Below are positions 49,039 to 58,900 of a stretch of DNA of 64,000 nt, in pieces. The notes beneath the pieces were generated by a model. That model worked only from the letters and a program-made list of their open reading frames with translations. It searched no databases and was not told the DNA's origin. Where the stretch lies: NCBI GenBank assembly GCA_016710325.1, contig JADJXK010000002.1, positions 4,278,001 to 4,342,000 on the forward strand, written 5' to 3'. Origin of the DNA: Candidatus Leptofilum proximum. Its GTDB lineage: Bacteria > Chloroflexota > Anaerolineae > Promineifilales > Promineifilaceae. A program made the translations under genes and the position numbers. Position 1 is the first letter of the stretch; every line of letters begins with the position of its first letter.

Positions 49039-51387
49039 ATGATTGTTCTTCTGCCCCTCTTCACCGTGCTACTAGCTGCGCTCCTGGCGGCGCTGGCCGG
49101 GGTGCGCCGCGCTGCCTGGGTGCCCGCGATTGGAATTGTTCTCACCGGAGCGGCTTTTGGCGCCGTGCTTTGGGGCTGGTCATTGGGCGGCGGTACGGTG
49201 GATGTGGCCTGGGCACCTTCCTGGAACCTGCGGCTGCATTTTACCCTTGACGGTTTGGCTGCCTTGTATGGGCTACTGGCAACCGGGATTGGCTTTGCCA
49301 TCCTGGTTTATTCCGCTGCTTATATCCCGCGCCACCTGAAGCAGGAGGGGCGACCCACGGCCGAATCGACCCGCTTTTTTGCCATGCTCCTGCTTTTTAT
49401 GGCGGCGATGGTGGGGCTGGCGCTGGCCCAAGACCTGCTGCTGCTCTTTCTCTTTTGGGACCTGACGGCTATCACTTCCTATTTCCTGATTGGCTACGAT
49501 TCCCACAAGGCGGAGGCCCGCGAGGCGGCGCTGATGGCTTTTTTGGTGACGGGCATCACGTCCGTCCTGTTTATCATTGGCGCGTTGCTGCTTTACGGGG
49601 AATACCAGACGTTTTCACTGCCGCTGCTCATTCAGCAGGTGGAGCCGGGAACGGCCGTCACAACGGCCGTCTCTCTCATCGTTTTAGCGGCCCTGGCCAA
49701 AAGCGCCCAGGTGCCGTTCCACTTCTGGCTGCCCAGAGCCATGGCTGCCCCCACGCCGGTATCGGCTTACCTGCATTCCGCAGCGATGGTGGCCGCCGGG
49801 GTTTTTTTGCTGGGCCGAATCTATCCGCTGCTGCTGGCGGCGCCGCGGCTGCTGGACGTTCTCCAGGTTATCGGCCTGATTTCCATATTCCTGGGCGGCC
49901 TGTTGGCCCTGGCGCAAGACGTTTTGAAGCGCGTGTTGGCCTATTCCACCATCGCGCAGTACGGCTACGTGGTGTTTATGCTGGGGCTGGGCGGCGAGGC
50001 GGGTGTGGCGGGGGCTTCTTTTTACGTCATTGCCCATGCCCTGTGCAAAAGTGGGCTGTTTCTCACCGCCGGGGCGGTCACCGAAGCGACGGGCGAGAAC
50101 AAACTCTCGCGCCTGGGTGGTTGGGGACGGCCGCTTCCCATTCTGGCCGCCGGTAGTGCGCTGGCGGCAGCCGGGCTGGCCGGGCTGCCGCTCACCATTG
50201 GCTTTTTTAAGGATGAACTCTTTTTTGCCGCCGCCCTGGAACATGGCTGGCCGTTTGCCGCGCTGGCGGTGTTGGGTGCAGCGGTGACCCTGGCATACAC
50301 CTGGCGCTTCTGGAGCGGCATCTTTCTGGGCCGCCCGGTGAGCGGTTCGGATGGAATGCCCGATCAGCCTGAGACAGCGGGCAGCGGGCAGGGGATTCCC
50401 GCGGGGCTGGTCTGGCCGGTGGCGGGTTTGGGCCTGCTGGTGCTCCTGGGTGGCATCCTGCCGTCCCCGGCGGCGCACCTGGCCGAGGCGGCGGGCAGCG
50501 CCACGCTGGGCGCGCCAACGCCCGTTGAATCGGCCTATCACCTGGATGCCCGCCCTGAGAATTTAATGGCGCTGGCGACTTACGGAATAGGCGTTCTGCT
50601 GATTTGCCTGTCACGCCGTCACTTTTTGCCGCGCGCCGCCGCCGCGGTGGCGAACTGGGGCGAGCGGCTGGGGCCTGAGCAGTGGTACCGCGCCGGGCTG
50701 AATGGGCTGAGCCGCGTTTCAGACTGGATTTACCGGCGCATTGTGCCGGACCTGGCTGGTTCTCTGGTTTTTATCCTGGTCCCCACTGCGATTCTCCTGC
50801 TGATTGGCTGGCTGGCCACGTCGGCGGTAGGCGAGTTTGCCGTGAGCCCGGTTCAACTGGGGGACTTACCCTTGATCCTGCTGCTGGGGCTAACGGCCGT
50901 TGCCGCCATTACCCTCCTGCTGGTCCGGCGTCATCTGACCCAGGTGCTGGTTCTCTCGACCGTCAGCTACAGTTTAGCCGCGGCCTATGTGTTTTTCGGT
51001 GCTCCAGACGTTGCTCTGGTCATGATCCTGATTGGCACCGTTTCCTCTCTTTTCTTTTTGGGGGTGCTGGTGCTGGTGCCGCCGGAAGTGCTGGAGGATA
51101 CGGCCGCACAGCAGACGGCGCGCCGCTTACGGCTGCGTGATAACGTGGTTGGGGGCATCGCCGGGGTTTTTGCCCTGATTACCAGCTGGCGGGTGCTGTC
51201 GCAGCCGGTGGCCCGGGAGAGCGTGGCGGCTGAATATATCCGGTTGACGCCGGTGGCGCATGCGGGGAACGTGGTAACGGCCGTTCTGGCCGATTTCCGC
51301 GGTTTGGACACGCTTGGTGAAGTGACCGTGATCGTTATTGCCCTGGTGGGCATTGTCTCTTTGCTGAGCCGGGTGGAACGGCCGTGA
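49039..51387 (+). CDS. mrpA: Na+/H+ antiporter subunit A
   Basis: MrpA is the large membrane subunit of the cation/proton antiporter and is related to complex I subunit NuoL. The 782-residue protein has about twenty hydrophobic helices. Key segments are LLLFLFWDLTAITSYFLIGYD (given in parts: FWDLTAITSYFLIG), KSAQVPFHFWLPRAMAAPTP and YLHSAAMVAAGVF. The C-terminal extension (about 620-782) matches the MrpA-specific domain ending in DFRGLDTLGEVTV. It exports Na+ (or other cations) in exchange for protons at the cytoplasmic membrane. It overlaps mrpB by 4 bases. Confidence 0.93.
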   Translation: MIVLLPLFTVLLAALLAALAGVRRAAWVPAIGIVLTGAAFGAVLWGWSLGGGTVDVAWAPSWNLRLHFTLDGLAALYGLLATGIGFAILVYSAAYIPRHLKQEGRPTAESTRFFAMLLLFMAAMVGLALAQDLLLLFLFWDLTAITSYFLIGYDSHKAEAREAALMAFLVTGITSVLFIIGALLLYGEYQTFSLPLLIQQVEPGTAVTTAVSLIVLAALAKSAQVPFHFWLPRAMAAPTPVSAYLHSAAMVAAGVFLLGRIYPLLLAAPRLLDVLQVIGLISIFLGGLLALAQDVLKRVLAYSTIAQYGYVVFMLGLGGEAGVAGASFYVIAHALCKSGLFLTAGAVTEATGENKLSRLGGWGRPLPILAAGSALAAAGLAGLPLTIGFFKDELFFAAALEHGWPFAALAVLGAAVTLAYTWRFWSGIFLGRPVSGSDGMPDQPETAGSGQGIPAGLVWPVAGLGLLVLLGGILPSPAAHLAEAAGSATLGAPTPVESAYHLDARPENLMALATYGIGVLLICLSRRHFLPRAAAAVANWGERLGPEQWYRAGLNGLSRVSDWIYRRIVPDLAGSLVFILVPTAILLLIGWLATSAVGEFAVSPVQLGDLPLILLLGLTAVAAITLLLVRRHLTQVLVLSTVSYSLAAAYVFFGAPDVALVMILIGTVSSLFFLGVLVLVPPEVLEDTAAQQTARRLRLRDNVVGGIAGVFALITSWRVLSQPVARESVAAEYIRLTPVAHAGNVVTAVLADFRGLDTLGEVTVIVIALVGIVSLLSRVERP

Positions 51388-51821
51388 CAATTCTTACCGA
51401 AACCGTCGCCAGGCTCCTGCTGCTGCCCATCTTGGTGGTCGCGGTGGCCGTGCTTGTTAAAGGGTATGCCGATGTGGGGGATGGCTTTAGCGCTGGCGTC
51501 ATTGCCGCGATGGGCATCTTGCTGCAATACGTAGCCTGCGGCTACCAGAAAGTAGAACGCCGCTTTCCCGTGCACCTGGCATCCAAAGCGGCCGTGGCCG
51601 GTTTGCTGTTGGCCCTGCTGGTGGTCTTTGGGCCGCTGCTGCTGGGCCAACCCCTCCTGACCCATTTTCCACCGGCGGGTGAGGCGGAAGTGTTCCATTT
51701 GGGCACGCTGGAACTGCACAGTGCCATCCTTTTTGATGTAGGCATCTTTTTGCTTATTGCCGGATTCCTGGTGTTTGTCATGGATTTAGTCGCGCGGGTT
51801 GCGGATGAGAGGCTGTCATGA
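51384..51821 (+). CDS. mrpB: Na+/H+ antiporter subunit B
   Basis: The 145-residue MnhB-domain protein starts with GTG overlapping the mrpA stop. It has four hydrophobic helices and KGYADVGDGFSAGVIAA, the strongly conserved MrpB stretch with Gly-Gly/Asp-x-Phe-x-x-Gly. It joins MrpA in the proton/cation module. The four-base overlaps on both sides indicate translational coupling through the operon. Confidence 0.93.
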   Translation: MTILTETVARLLLLPILVVAVAVLVKGYADVGDGFSAGVIAAMGILLQYVACGYQKVERRFPVHLASKAAVAGLLLALLVVFGPLLLGQPLLTHFPPAGEAEVFHLGTLELHSAILFDVGIFLLIAGFLVFVMDLVARVADERLS

Positions 51822-52204
51822 ACTTTTTGCTGGCGCTGGTGGTAGCGGTTCTCTTCGGCATAGGCGCTTCGCTTATGCTGAAGCGCGACCTGATTCGTGT
51901 GATGGTGGGCGTTAACCTGATGGCTAACGCCATCAATCTCTTTATTCTGGCTGCCGGGGTGTCTCGCGGCCAGGAGCCCATCTACCCGATTGAAAGTGGG
52001 GCCATCGTCAGCGATCCGCTGGTGCAGGCTTTGGCGTTAACGGCCGTTGTCATCAATTTTGGCATTACGGTCCTGCTCTTAAGCCTGCTGTATGCCATTT
52101 ACCGGACGCACCGGTCACTGGACCAGGCAGCATTGCAGGAGAGAAAGGAGCGAAAAGTGGTTACCCAGGAGCAGACGGAGCAGCCGGAGGCTAAGGGGGC
52201 GTGA
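51818..52204 (+). CDS. mrpC: Na+/H+ antiporter subunit C
   Basis: The 128-residue NuoK-like subunit has three membrane helices (GIGASLMLKRDLIRVMVGVNL, ANAINLFILAAG, and ALALTAVVINFGITVLLLSL given in parts as ALTAVVINFGITVLLL). A charged Gln/Glu/Lys-rich C-terminal tail of about 30 residues follows. Small conserved Asn and Leu positions match MnhC. It starts at an ATGA overlap with mrpB and ends overlapping mrpD. Confidence 0.92.
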   Translation: MNFLLALVVAVLFGIGASLMLKRDLIRVMVGVNLMANAINLFILAAGVSRGQEPIYPIESGAIVSDPLVQALALTAVVINFGITVLLLSLLYAIYRTHRSLDQAALQERKERKVVTQEQTEQPEAKGA

Positions 52205-53574
52205 TGCTGGCACTGCCTTTGGCCATTACCTGGTTTTTTGCCCTCTTTTTGGTTCGCCTGGACGGTCGGCGGGCCTGGGTCGATGGTGTGGGGATTGCCG
52301 GCCTGAGCGCTGCATTGATAGCCACGTTGTGGTTGGCGACGGCCGTTTGGACACAAGGGCCGGTCGAGATGATAACCGGGGGGTGGCCAGCGGAGATCGG
52401 CATCCGGCTGCGCGCCGATGCGCTTGGCGTCACGTTTGCCCTGCTGGCGAATGGCCTCTTGCTGCTGGCGCTGGTGTACGAATCCTTTGGTGAAGTGCAG
52501 GAGCGCACCTTTCCGGCGGTTATGCTGTTCCTGGCTACGGGGCTAAACGGCCTCTTTCTTACCGGGGACGCCTTTAACTTCTACGTTTTCTTCGAAGTTT
52601 CCATGACTGCCTCCTTTGTGCTGACCAGTTATGGGCATGGCAAACGCGAAATTCGCGATGCCCTTCTCTTCACGGTGGTTAATTTGCTGGGTTCCGTTTT
52701 GTTCCTGGGCGCCGTGGTGGGCCTTTACCGGTTGACGGGAACGCTGGACATGAGAGGCATTGCCATCTGGGCCGACGCGGCCGAACCCACTTCCGTGATT
52801 CTGATTGCCACTCTTATTTTTGTGGCCTTTGGCGTGAAGTTGGGGCTTTTCCCGTTTCATTTCTGGCTGCCAGCTGTTTACCAGGGGGTGCAGCCGGTGA
52901 TTGCGGCCGTTTTAAGTGGGGTATTGGCCAACATCGGCAGTTATGGCCTGCTGCGCTTTGGCGCCGGGGTGCTTACGCGAGAAGTGCGCTTTGGGGCGAC
53001 GATGCTGCTCATTTTAGGCGTGGCCAGCGTGGTTTATGGCGCTTTGCTGGCCATCTCCCGGCGCACGGCGAACGAGGTGCTGGCCTATTCTTCCATCAGC
53101 CAGGCCGGTTACATCCTGGTGGCGATTGCTGTGGGTGGACCGGTGGGGTATGCAGCGGCCGTTCTCTTTGCCGTGGTGAATGCCCTCAACAAGACCCTGC
53201 TCTTCCTGGTTACCGGGGTGCGCGGCTGGTTGGTGGGCGCAGCTTTTGTCATTGGCGCATTTAGTGTGGCCGGTGTGCCTCCGGCCGTGGGCTTCTTTGG
53301 CAAGGCGGCCCTTTTCCATACCGGCATTGAGGCGCAGAGCAGCCTGCTGGTAGCCTTCATCTTTCTCGGCGGCGCCCTGGCCTTTATTTACATGTTCCAA
53401 ATTTACCAGCGAGAATTTTGGGCGCAGCCCGAGACCCAAGAAAAAGAAAGCCCGTTGGCCAGGCGAATCGTCGTTTTGGGCTTGAGCGGCTTTGTGCTTT
53501 TGTTGGGGCTGTGGCCGGAGCCGCTGTTGGCGGTGAGCCAACAGGCAGCCGCCCTGCTGCAAGGTGGACCATGA
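52204..53574 (+). CDS. mrpD: Na+/H+ antiporter subunit D
   Basis: The protein is about 456 residues. It resembles complex I NuoM/N, with some fourteen hydrophobic helices and the conserved segments FYVFFEVSMTASFVLTSYG (proton-channel Glu), KLGLFPFHFWLPAVYQGVQP (Lys and His), and YSSISQAGYILVAIA. The start may be the GTG at 52201 or the ATG at 52204. Both overlap the mrpC stop. It forms part of the ion-translocating core. Confidence 0.93.
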   Translation: MLALPLAITWFFALFLVRLDGRRAWVDGVGIAGLSAALIATLWLATAVWTQGPVEMITGGWPAEIGIRLRADALGVTFALLANGLLLLALVYESFGEVQERTFPAVMLFLATGLNGLFLTGDAFNFYVFFEVSMTASFVLTSYGHGKREIRDALLFTVVNLLGSVLFLGAVVGLYRLTGTLDMRGIAIWADAAEPTSVILIATLIFVAFGVKLGLFPFHFWLPAVYQGVQPVIAAVLSGVLANIGSYGLLRFGAGVLTREVRFGATMLLILGVASVVYGALLAISRRTANEVLAYSSISQAGYILVAIAVGGPVGYAAAVLFAVVNALNKTLLFLVTGVRGWLVGAAFVIGAFSVAGVPPAVGFFGKAALFHTGIEAQSSLLVAFIFLGGALAFIYMFQIYQREFWAQPETQEKESPLARRIVVLGLSGFVLLLGLWPEPLLAVSQQAAALLQGGP

Positions 53575-54065
53575 GCCGCTTTTTCATCTCCATTTTGTGC
53601 CTGACGTTGATTTACGCCTTTACGCTGGGCAGTTTCCATCCCTGGGACCTGCTGATGGGTGTTCTGATCTCGGGAAGCCTGTACCTGTTTTTCCGCCGGT
53701 ACCTTTTTGATGACCTGGCAGAACCGGCGCCGCCGTGGCTACGACGCATGGTGGCTCTCATGCCCTTTATTGGTGCGGTGGCTGGTGATATTACCAGGGG
53801 AACCTGGCAGGTGATGCTCATTGCCTTGCACCTGCGCCCCCTGAAGCGCGCTGGCCTCATCGCAGTGCCAATTGAGGAGCGAACACCTGCTGGTGTGGCT
53901 GTGACGGCATTGGTGACAACCCTTTCGCCCGGGGCTGTGTTGATTGATGTGGATTGGCAGCGTCAGGTGATGTTGTTTCATGTCACAGATGCTTCTGATC
54001 CTGAAGCTGTTCGGGCAAAGTTTAATCATTTTTATCGCCGTTACCAACGGCGTGTATTTCCATAG
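53571..54065 (+). CDS. mrpE: Na+/H+ antiporter subunit E
   Basis: The 164-residue protein starts at the ATG overlapping the mrpD stop. It has two N-terminal helices, then the conserved RMVALMPFIGAVAGDITRGTW, LVTTLSPGAVLIDVDW and the C-terminal soluble domain of MnhE. MrpE is required for assembly of the antiporter. The gap to mrpF is only 11 bases and contains AGGAGG. Confidence 0.92.
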   Translation: MSRFFISILCLTLIYAFTLGSFHPWDLLMGVLISGSLYLFFRRYLFDDLAEPAPPWLRRMVALMPFIGAVAGDITRGTWQVMLIALHLRPLKRAGLIAVPIEERTPAGVAVTALVTTLSPGAVLIDVDWQRQVMLFHVTDASDPEAVRAKFNHFYRRYQRRVFP

Positions 54066-54076
54066 GAGGTTTTGCT

Positions 54077-54346
54077 ATGCACGCGATTGTATTTTATGCC
54101 GTCATCATCTGGACTGTGATCCTTTTTGGCGTTTGTATTGTCTTGATTATTCGCACAGCTTCAACCATAACACGGGTATTGGCGCTAGACACGTTGAATC
54201 TGATGCTGATCGCTATTCTGGGGCTGATCACCAGCGCTAATAATTCAACCTACTATTTAGACGCGGCGCTGGCGCTCGCCTTGCTGGCTTTTGTGGGCAC
54301 GGTGGCTGCTGCCCGCTATTACAGCACCAAGCGGGTTTTCTCGTGA
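54077..54346 (+). CDS. mrpF: Na+/H+ antiporter subunit F
   Basis: The 89-residue protein has three membrane helices and the MrpF pattern RTASTITRVLALDTLNLMLIA (given in parts: ITRVLALDTLNLMLIA) and YLDAALALALLAFVGTVA. The conserved Asp of LDTLN is present. AGGAGG before the ATG is a strong ribosome site. The stop overlaps the mrpG start by one base. Confidence 0.92.
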   Translation: MHAIVFYAVIIWTVILFGVCIVLIIRTASTITRVLALDTLNLMLIAILGLITSANNSTYYLDAALALALLAFVGTVAAARYYSTKRVFS

Positions 54347-54711
54347 TGCAATCTCTGCTGCCGTGGCTGGCCGATGGGCTGGTGATTGTAGGGGCGGTGA
54401 TTATGGGTACGGCCGTTTACGGGATGATCTGGCTGCCGGACGTGTACACCCGTCTCCACGCCGCCAGCAAAGCCGTGGTGCTTGGCGTCATCCCTATCTT
54501 ACTGGCTTCCACCGTATCGGGAGAGCCAGCTATCATCTTCCGCGTTATCCTGATCAGCATGCTGCTGCTTCTAACAGCGCCGGTCTCTGCCCACGCTATC
54601 GGGCATGCGGCTTACCAGAAGCGTGAGAAAATGAAGACCGCAGACAGCGTAGACGAGTCGGGGCGCCTGACGCATGAGGACAAAGAGCAAGACACGGAAT
54701 CAAACATATAA
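54346..54711 (+). CDS. mrpG: Na+/H+ antiporter subunit G
   Basis: The protein is about 121 residues with three membrane helices and the MrpG signature LPDVYTRLHAASKAVVLGV, followed by a charged Glu/Asp/Lys tail. The ATG at 54346 overlaps the mrpF stop; a GTG three bases earlier is an alternative. It completes a full mrpABCDEFG set in the standard order. Confidence 0.92.
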   Translation: MQSLLPWLADGLVIVGAVIMGTAVYGMIWLPDVYTRLHAASKAVVLGVIPILLASTVSGEPAIIFRVILISMLLLLTAPVSAHAIGHAAYQKREKMKTADSVDESGRLTHEDKEQDTESNI

Positions 54712-54837
54712 CCAACTTGTGCCCCTTTCCCTATCGCCGGTACATTGAATCTCTGGCTGAGATCTGGCAAAGTGTTTAGAGGATTGCCAGATTGGCACCC
54801 TATAACAAAATTTTGCTGGGAGAAAAAGGAGAAAAAG

Positions 54838-55410
54838 ATGGACCGCAATGGTACAGGCAACCGCTGGAAAGGATTTATCATTGGTGCGGTAGGCAGCGTG
54901 GCCGGGCTGATGGCCATGCGCTGGTATTGGGAGAACGTTGCTCCGTCCCTGAACGAAAAAGTGGACCTGGGCGGGACCGATGTCTACCCGGAAAACCTGG
55001 ACCTGGATGATATTTCCCAGGTTGAACGCCATCCTGATCCCGAGGAAAGCCCGACGGCCGTCCTCGGCAGCATGGCCTATGAACGGGTGACAGGCAGCGA
55101 ACCGGAAACGAAAGAAACGCGCACCGCGCTGAGCAACCTCGTCCACTGGGGTTACGGCATTTTGCAAGGCGGCCTGTACGGTGCAGCCCGGGCGGCCAAC
55201 GGCACAAACAAAGGGCTGGATCTAAGCGGCGGTGCCGCCCACGGCCTAGGTCTCTGGCTGTTGGGTGATGAAGTAACGGTGCCGATGTTGGGGCTGCAAG
55301 AAGGGCCAACGGCCGTTTCCCCCACCGGTCACCTCAATCGCCTTGGCGCCCACCTGGCTTACGGCCTGGCCACCGCCGCCACCACCCAAATCCTGCGCCG
55401 CATCCTGTAG
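54838..55410 (+). CDS. Membrane protein (YagU/DUF1440-like)
   Basis: The ATG at 54838 follows AAAAAGGAGAAAAAG. The 190-residue protein has an N-terminal helix (GFIIGAVGSVAGLMAMRWYW), a charged loop, and two or three further hydrophobic segments with small-residue patterns such as GYGILQGGLYGAARAA and AAHGLGLWLLGDEVTVPMLGL (here AAHGLGLWLLGDEV). The pattern resembles the DUF1440/YagU inner-membrane family, but I assign this only tentatively. It is 126 bases downstream of mrpG and may be an independent unit. Confidence 0.6.
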   Translation: MDRNGTGNRWKGFIIGAVGSVAGLMAMRWYWENVAPSLNEKVDLGGTDVYPENLDLDDISQVERHPDPEESPTAVLGSMAYERVTGSEPETKETRTALSNLVHWGYGILQGGLYGAARAANGTNKGLDLSGGAAHGLGLWLLGDEVTVPMLGLQEGPTAVSPTGHLNRLGAHLAYGLATAATTQILRRIL

Positions 55411-55504
55411 TAAACGGGCACTAAACTCAAATTCTGCAAAAACATATGCGCGGTCAGAGAAAAGCCCGCACTCTCTCCAAGCTCTGGACGCACCGGAGAA
55501 AACC

Positions 55505-55648
55505 ATGGGTCACCAGGATAAATCGCCAAAGATGAATGCCTCTACTCTCATAAAAGTGATAGGCATCTTCGCTTGCTTGGCTGGCGGCGTGCTTTTTGTG
55601 GCTTCTTTGCCCGAGATAAAACGCTACCTCAAAATGAAATCGATGTAA
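55505..55648 (+). CDS. Small single-pass membrane protein
   Basis: The 47-residue reading frame starts after CGGAGAAAACC. It has a basic N-terminus, one hydrophobic helix (IKVIGIFACLAGGVLFVASL) and the C-terminal LPEIKRYLKMKSM. The pattern helix then Leu-Pro-x-Ile-Lys-Arg-Tyr-x-Lys/Arg-Met is seen in a family of very short actinobacterial and chloroflexal membrane proteins. The function is unknown. DNA from 55649 to 55910 shows no gene. Confidence 0.6.
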   Translation: MGHQDKSPKMNASTLIKVIGIFACLAGGVLFVASLPEIKRYLKMKSM

Positions 55649-55910
55649 GCAGAGAAAGGGTGGCCCGGTTCCCCCTGCGTTTTCTATATCTTGCAACGCC
55701 CTGTTTTTGGCTGGCTCATGCCACCTTTCAAAAATGCCTTCGCGCCGCGGCAATGGTATACTCACCAACCAATAAGAACCCTTGATTCTCAATCCAATCA
55801 CCCCGGCTGCTCTTTTTACATCGGTTCAGCTGTTTCTAAACATGCCCGAGCAGCTACCTACTACCACGCACAACACAATCTACCGAGAATTGACCTCAAG
55901 TGAGATAGCC

Positions 55911-58900
55911 ATGACAGACGAAGAAAGAGCGGATCTGGAAAATGTTGATTCACCAGGCAAAACCCCGCAGGCACGCCTGACCGTGGTAGGAATCGGTGCG
56001 TCGGCCGGCGGCGTGCAGGCGCTGCAAAATTTCTTTGAGGCGCTGCCAGATGATACCGGCATGGTTTTTGTGGTGGTCACCCATCTACATCCCGAACGGG
56101 AAAGCCATATGGATGAGATTTTGCAGCTGCGCACCAAGATGCCTGTCAGGCAGGTCACCGACCAGGTTAATGTCGAACTGAACCATGTTTACCTTATCCC
56201 GCCCAACCGGCGTATCCTCATGACGGATAACCATCTGGATACTGAGGATTTTACGGAGCCCCAGGGACAACGTATGCCCATCAACGACTTTTTTCGCAGT
56301 CTGGCCAGTGTACATCGCGATGCGGTCGGCATCATACTGTCTGGCGGGGGCACCGATGGCGCGGTGGGGATTAAGGCCATCAAGGAAATGGGCGGTCTGC
56401 TGATGGTACAGCATCCAGACCAGGCTGAATACGACAGCATGCCCAGGGCCGCTATTGCTACTGGTGTGGTAGACGTGGTTTTGCCGGTGGAGGAACTGGC
56501 TGCCAAGCTGGTCGATTTCAAAAATCAGCCCACCGTGGTGCCTCAGAATTCCGATGAGTTGACTTATGAGGAGTTGGACACAATCCAGCGCATTCTGGCG
56601 CAGGTGCAGGCCCGCACCGGCCACGACTTCAGGCAGTACAAGCGGTCTACCATTTTGCGGCGCATCCAGCGGCGTATGCAGCTCAACGGCTACAGCACGT
56701 TGGGCGCTTATCTGAGCTACTTGCGGCACGACGCCAACGAAGCGCAGTCCATGTTCAATGACCTGCTCATTGGTGTCACCAACTTCTTTCGCGACCGAGA
56801 TGCCTGGGACGTGCTGGTTGAACAGGTGCTCCCTACCTTATTTGCCGGCAAGGAAGCGGGCGATTCGGTACGGGTGTGGACCATTGGCTGTGCCACAGGG
56901 GAGGAGGCATACACGCTGGCCATGCTGCTGGTGGAACACGCCGCCAGCCTGGACATTCATCCTCAAATTCAGGTATTTGCTTCCGACCTGGATGAGACCG
57001 CCTTGACGCGGGCGCGCGAGGGCATTTACCCGGCTTCTATTGAATCAGATGTGAACGAGGAGCGGCTGAAGCGCTTTTTTGTGCAGGAGGGCGACCATTA
57101 CCGGGTGCGCCGGGAACTGCGCGAAATGGTGCTTTTTGCTTCCCACAGCGCCTTGCGCGACCCGCCTTTTTCCCGGCTGGATCTCATCTCTTGCCGCAAC
57201 CTGCTGATTTATTTGCAGCGTGGCATTCAAGAGACCGTGTTTGAAATCTTCCACTATGCGCTGAAACCTGGTGGGTATCTGTTTTTGGGCAGTTCAGAAT
57301 CGGCCGAGGCGCTGCCATATTTGTTTGAAATCGTAGACAAAGGGTACCGCATTTATAAAACCAGGCCGTGGCCGGGGGAACATCCACATGTGCCGATAAT
57401 GCCCTTGCGCGTGCAAAGTGCAAGCATTGCTGACCGGGCCAGCAGCCAGAGGCGTTCTGCCCGGCGGTACAGCGAAGGGGGGATTTCGCTTCCTTCTTTG
57501 CACCAGGAGACGTTGGAGTCGATTGGCCCGCCGAGTATTTTAGTGGACGCTCAATACCAGGTTTTACACCTTTCAGAAACGGCCGGACGGTATTTGCTGC
57601 CACCCAAAGGCCCCATCACCAGCGATTTGCTGCTGCTGGTGCGGGACGATTTGAAGCCAACACTGCGCGCAGCCCTGTTTGAAGCATTTAACAAAAACAA
57701 GGCCGTGGTGTCCCGGCCCGTAGCGGTGCAGTTTAACGGTGAGCGCCACCAGGTGATCCTTTCGGTGCGCCCCCGTCGCCAGAATGGCAAGGTGAAAGCG
57801 GCCGTTGAGCGAAACCCGGTAGCGCTGGTGGTTTTCCTGGAAGATGAACACGATCCCCTGGCTTTGTTGGAGGGGGTGGAAGAAACGGCCGCTGCTTCCG
57901 ACCAGGCGCGCCAGGATGTACTGGTGAAGCAGCTGGAAAACGAAATATACCAGCTGCGTGAGCAGCTGCAAGCCACGATGGAAGAATACGAAAGTTCCAA
58001 CGAGGAAATGAAAGCGGCCAATGAAGAGCTGCAATCAATCAACGAAGAGTACCGCTCGGCCACCGAGGAACTGGAAACGAGCAAAGAAGAGCTGCAGTCG
58101 GTCAACGAAGAGCTGCAAACGGTCAACAACGAGCTGAAAAACAAGCTGGAAGAGATTTCGCGTGCCCACAGCGACCTGGAAAACCTGATGGCCGCCACCG
58201 AAATCGCCACGCTGTTCCTGGATCGTGACCTGCGCATTCAGCGTTTTACCCCTGGTGTCGAAGCTCTCTTTAACATCCGTCCTGTTGATCGTGGCCGGCC
58301 CATTGCCCACCTGACCCACATGCTGGCTTACGATGCCCTGAAAGAAGATGCGCGTCAGGTGCTGCGCCAGCTGGTTCCCCTGGAGCGGGAAGTGCAGGCA
58401 AACGATGGCCTGTGGTTTTTGATGCGGGTACGGCCGTATCGCACCATCGATGATCGTATCGACGGCGTGGTGATCACCTTCATCGACATCAACGAGATCA
58501 AACGGGCAGAGGATGCTCTGCGGGAGCTAAACGAATCGCTGGAGGAGCAGGTAAAGCAGCGGACTGCCACCCTGGACGAGGCCAACCGGGAGCTCCGGCA
58601 GGTTTACGATCTGTTTTTCTCCCTCTTCCACGCCAACCCCATTCCCACGGCGCTCACCCGGCTGGAGGGCAACGTGCTGCTGGATGTGAATGATGCCTAC
58701 CTCCGTTATTTTGGCTATGAGCGAGATGAGATAATCGGCCGTACACCTCAGGAATTGGACCAGTGGCTGGAACCGGCCGAACGGCAAAGGCTGATCGAGC
58801 GGATTCAGACAGAAGGCCGGATTCGTGACTACGAAATAGAAGCAGGGCATCCCTCGGGCCAGACAAAAGTGATCTTACTCTCTTTACAACATCTCATGTT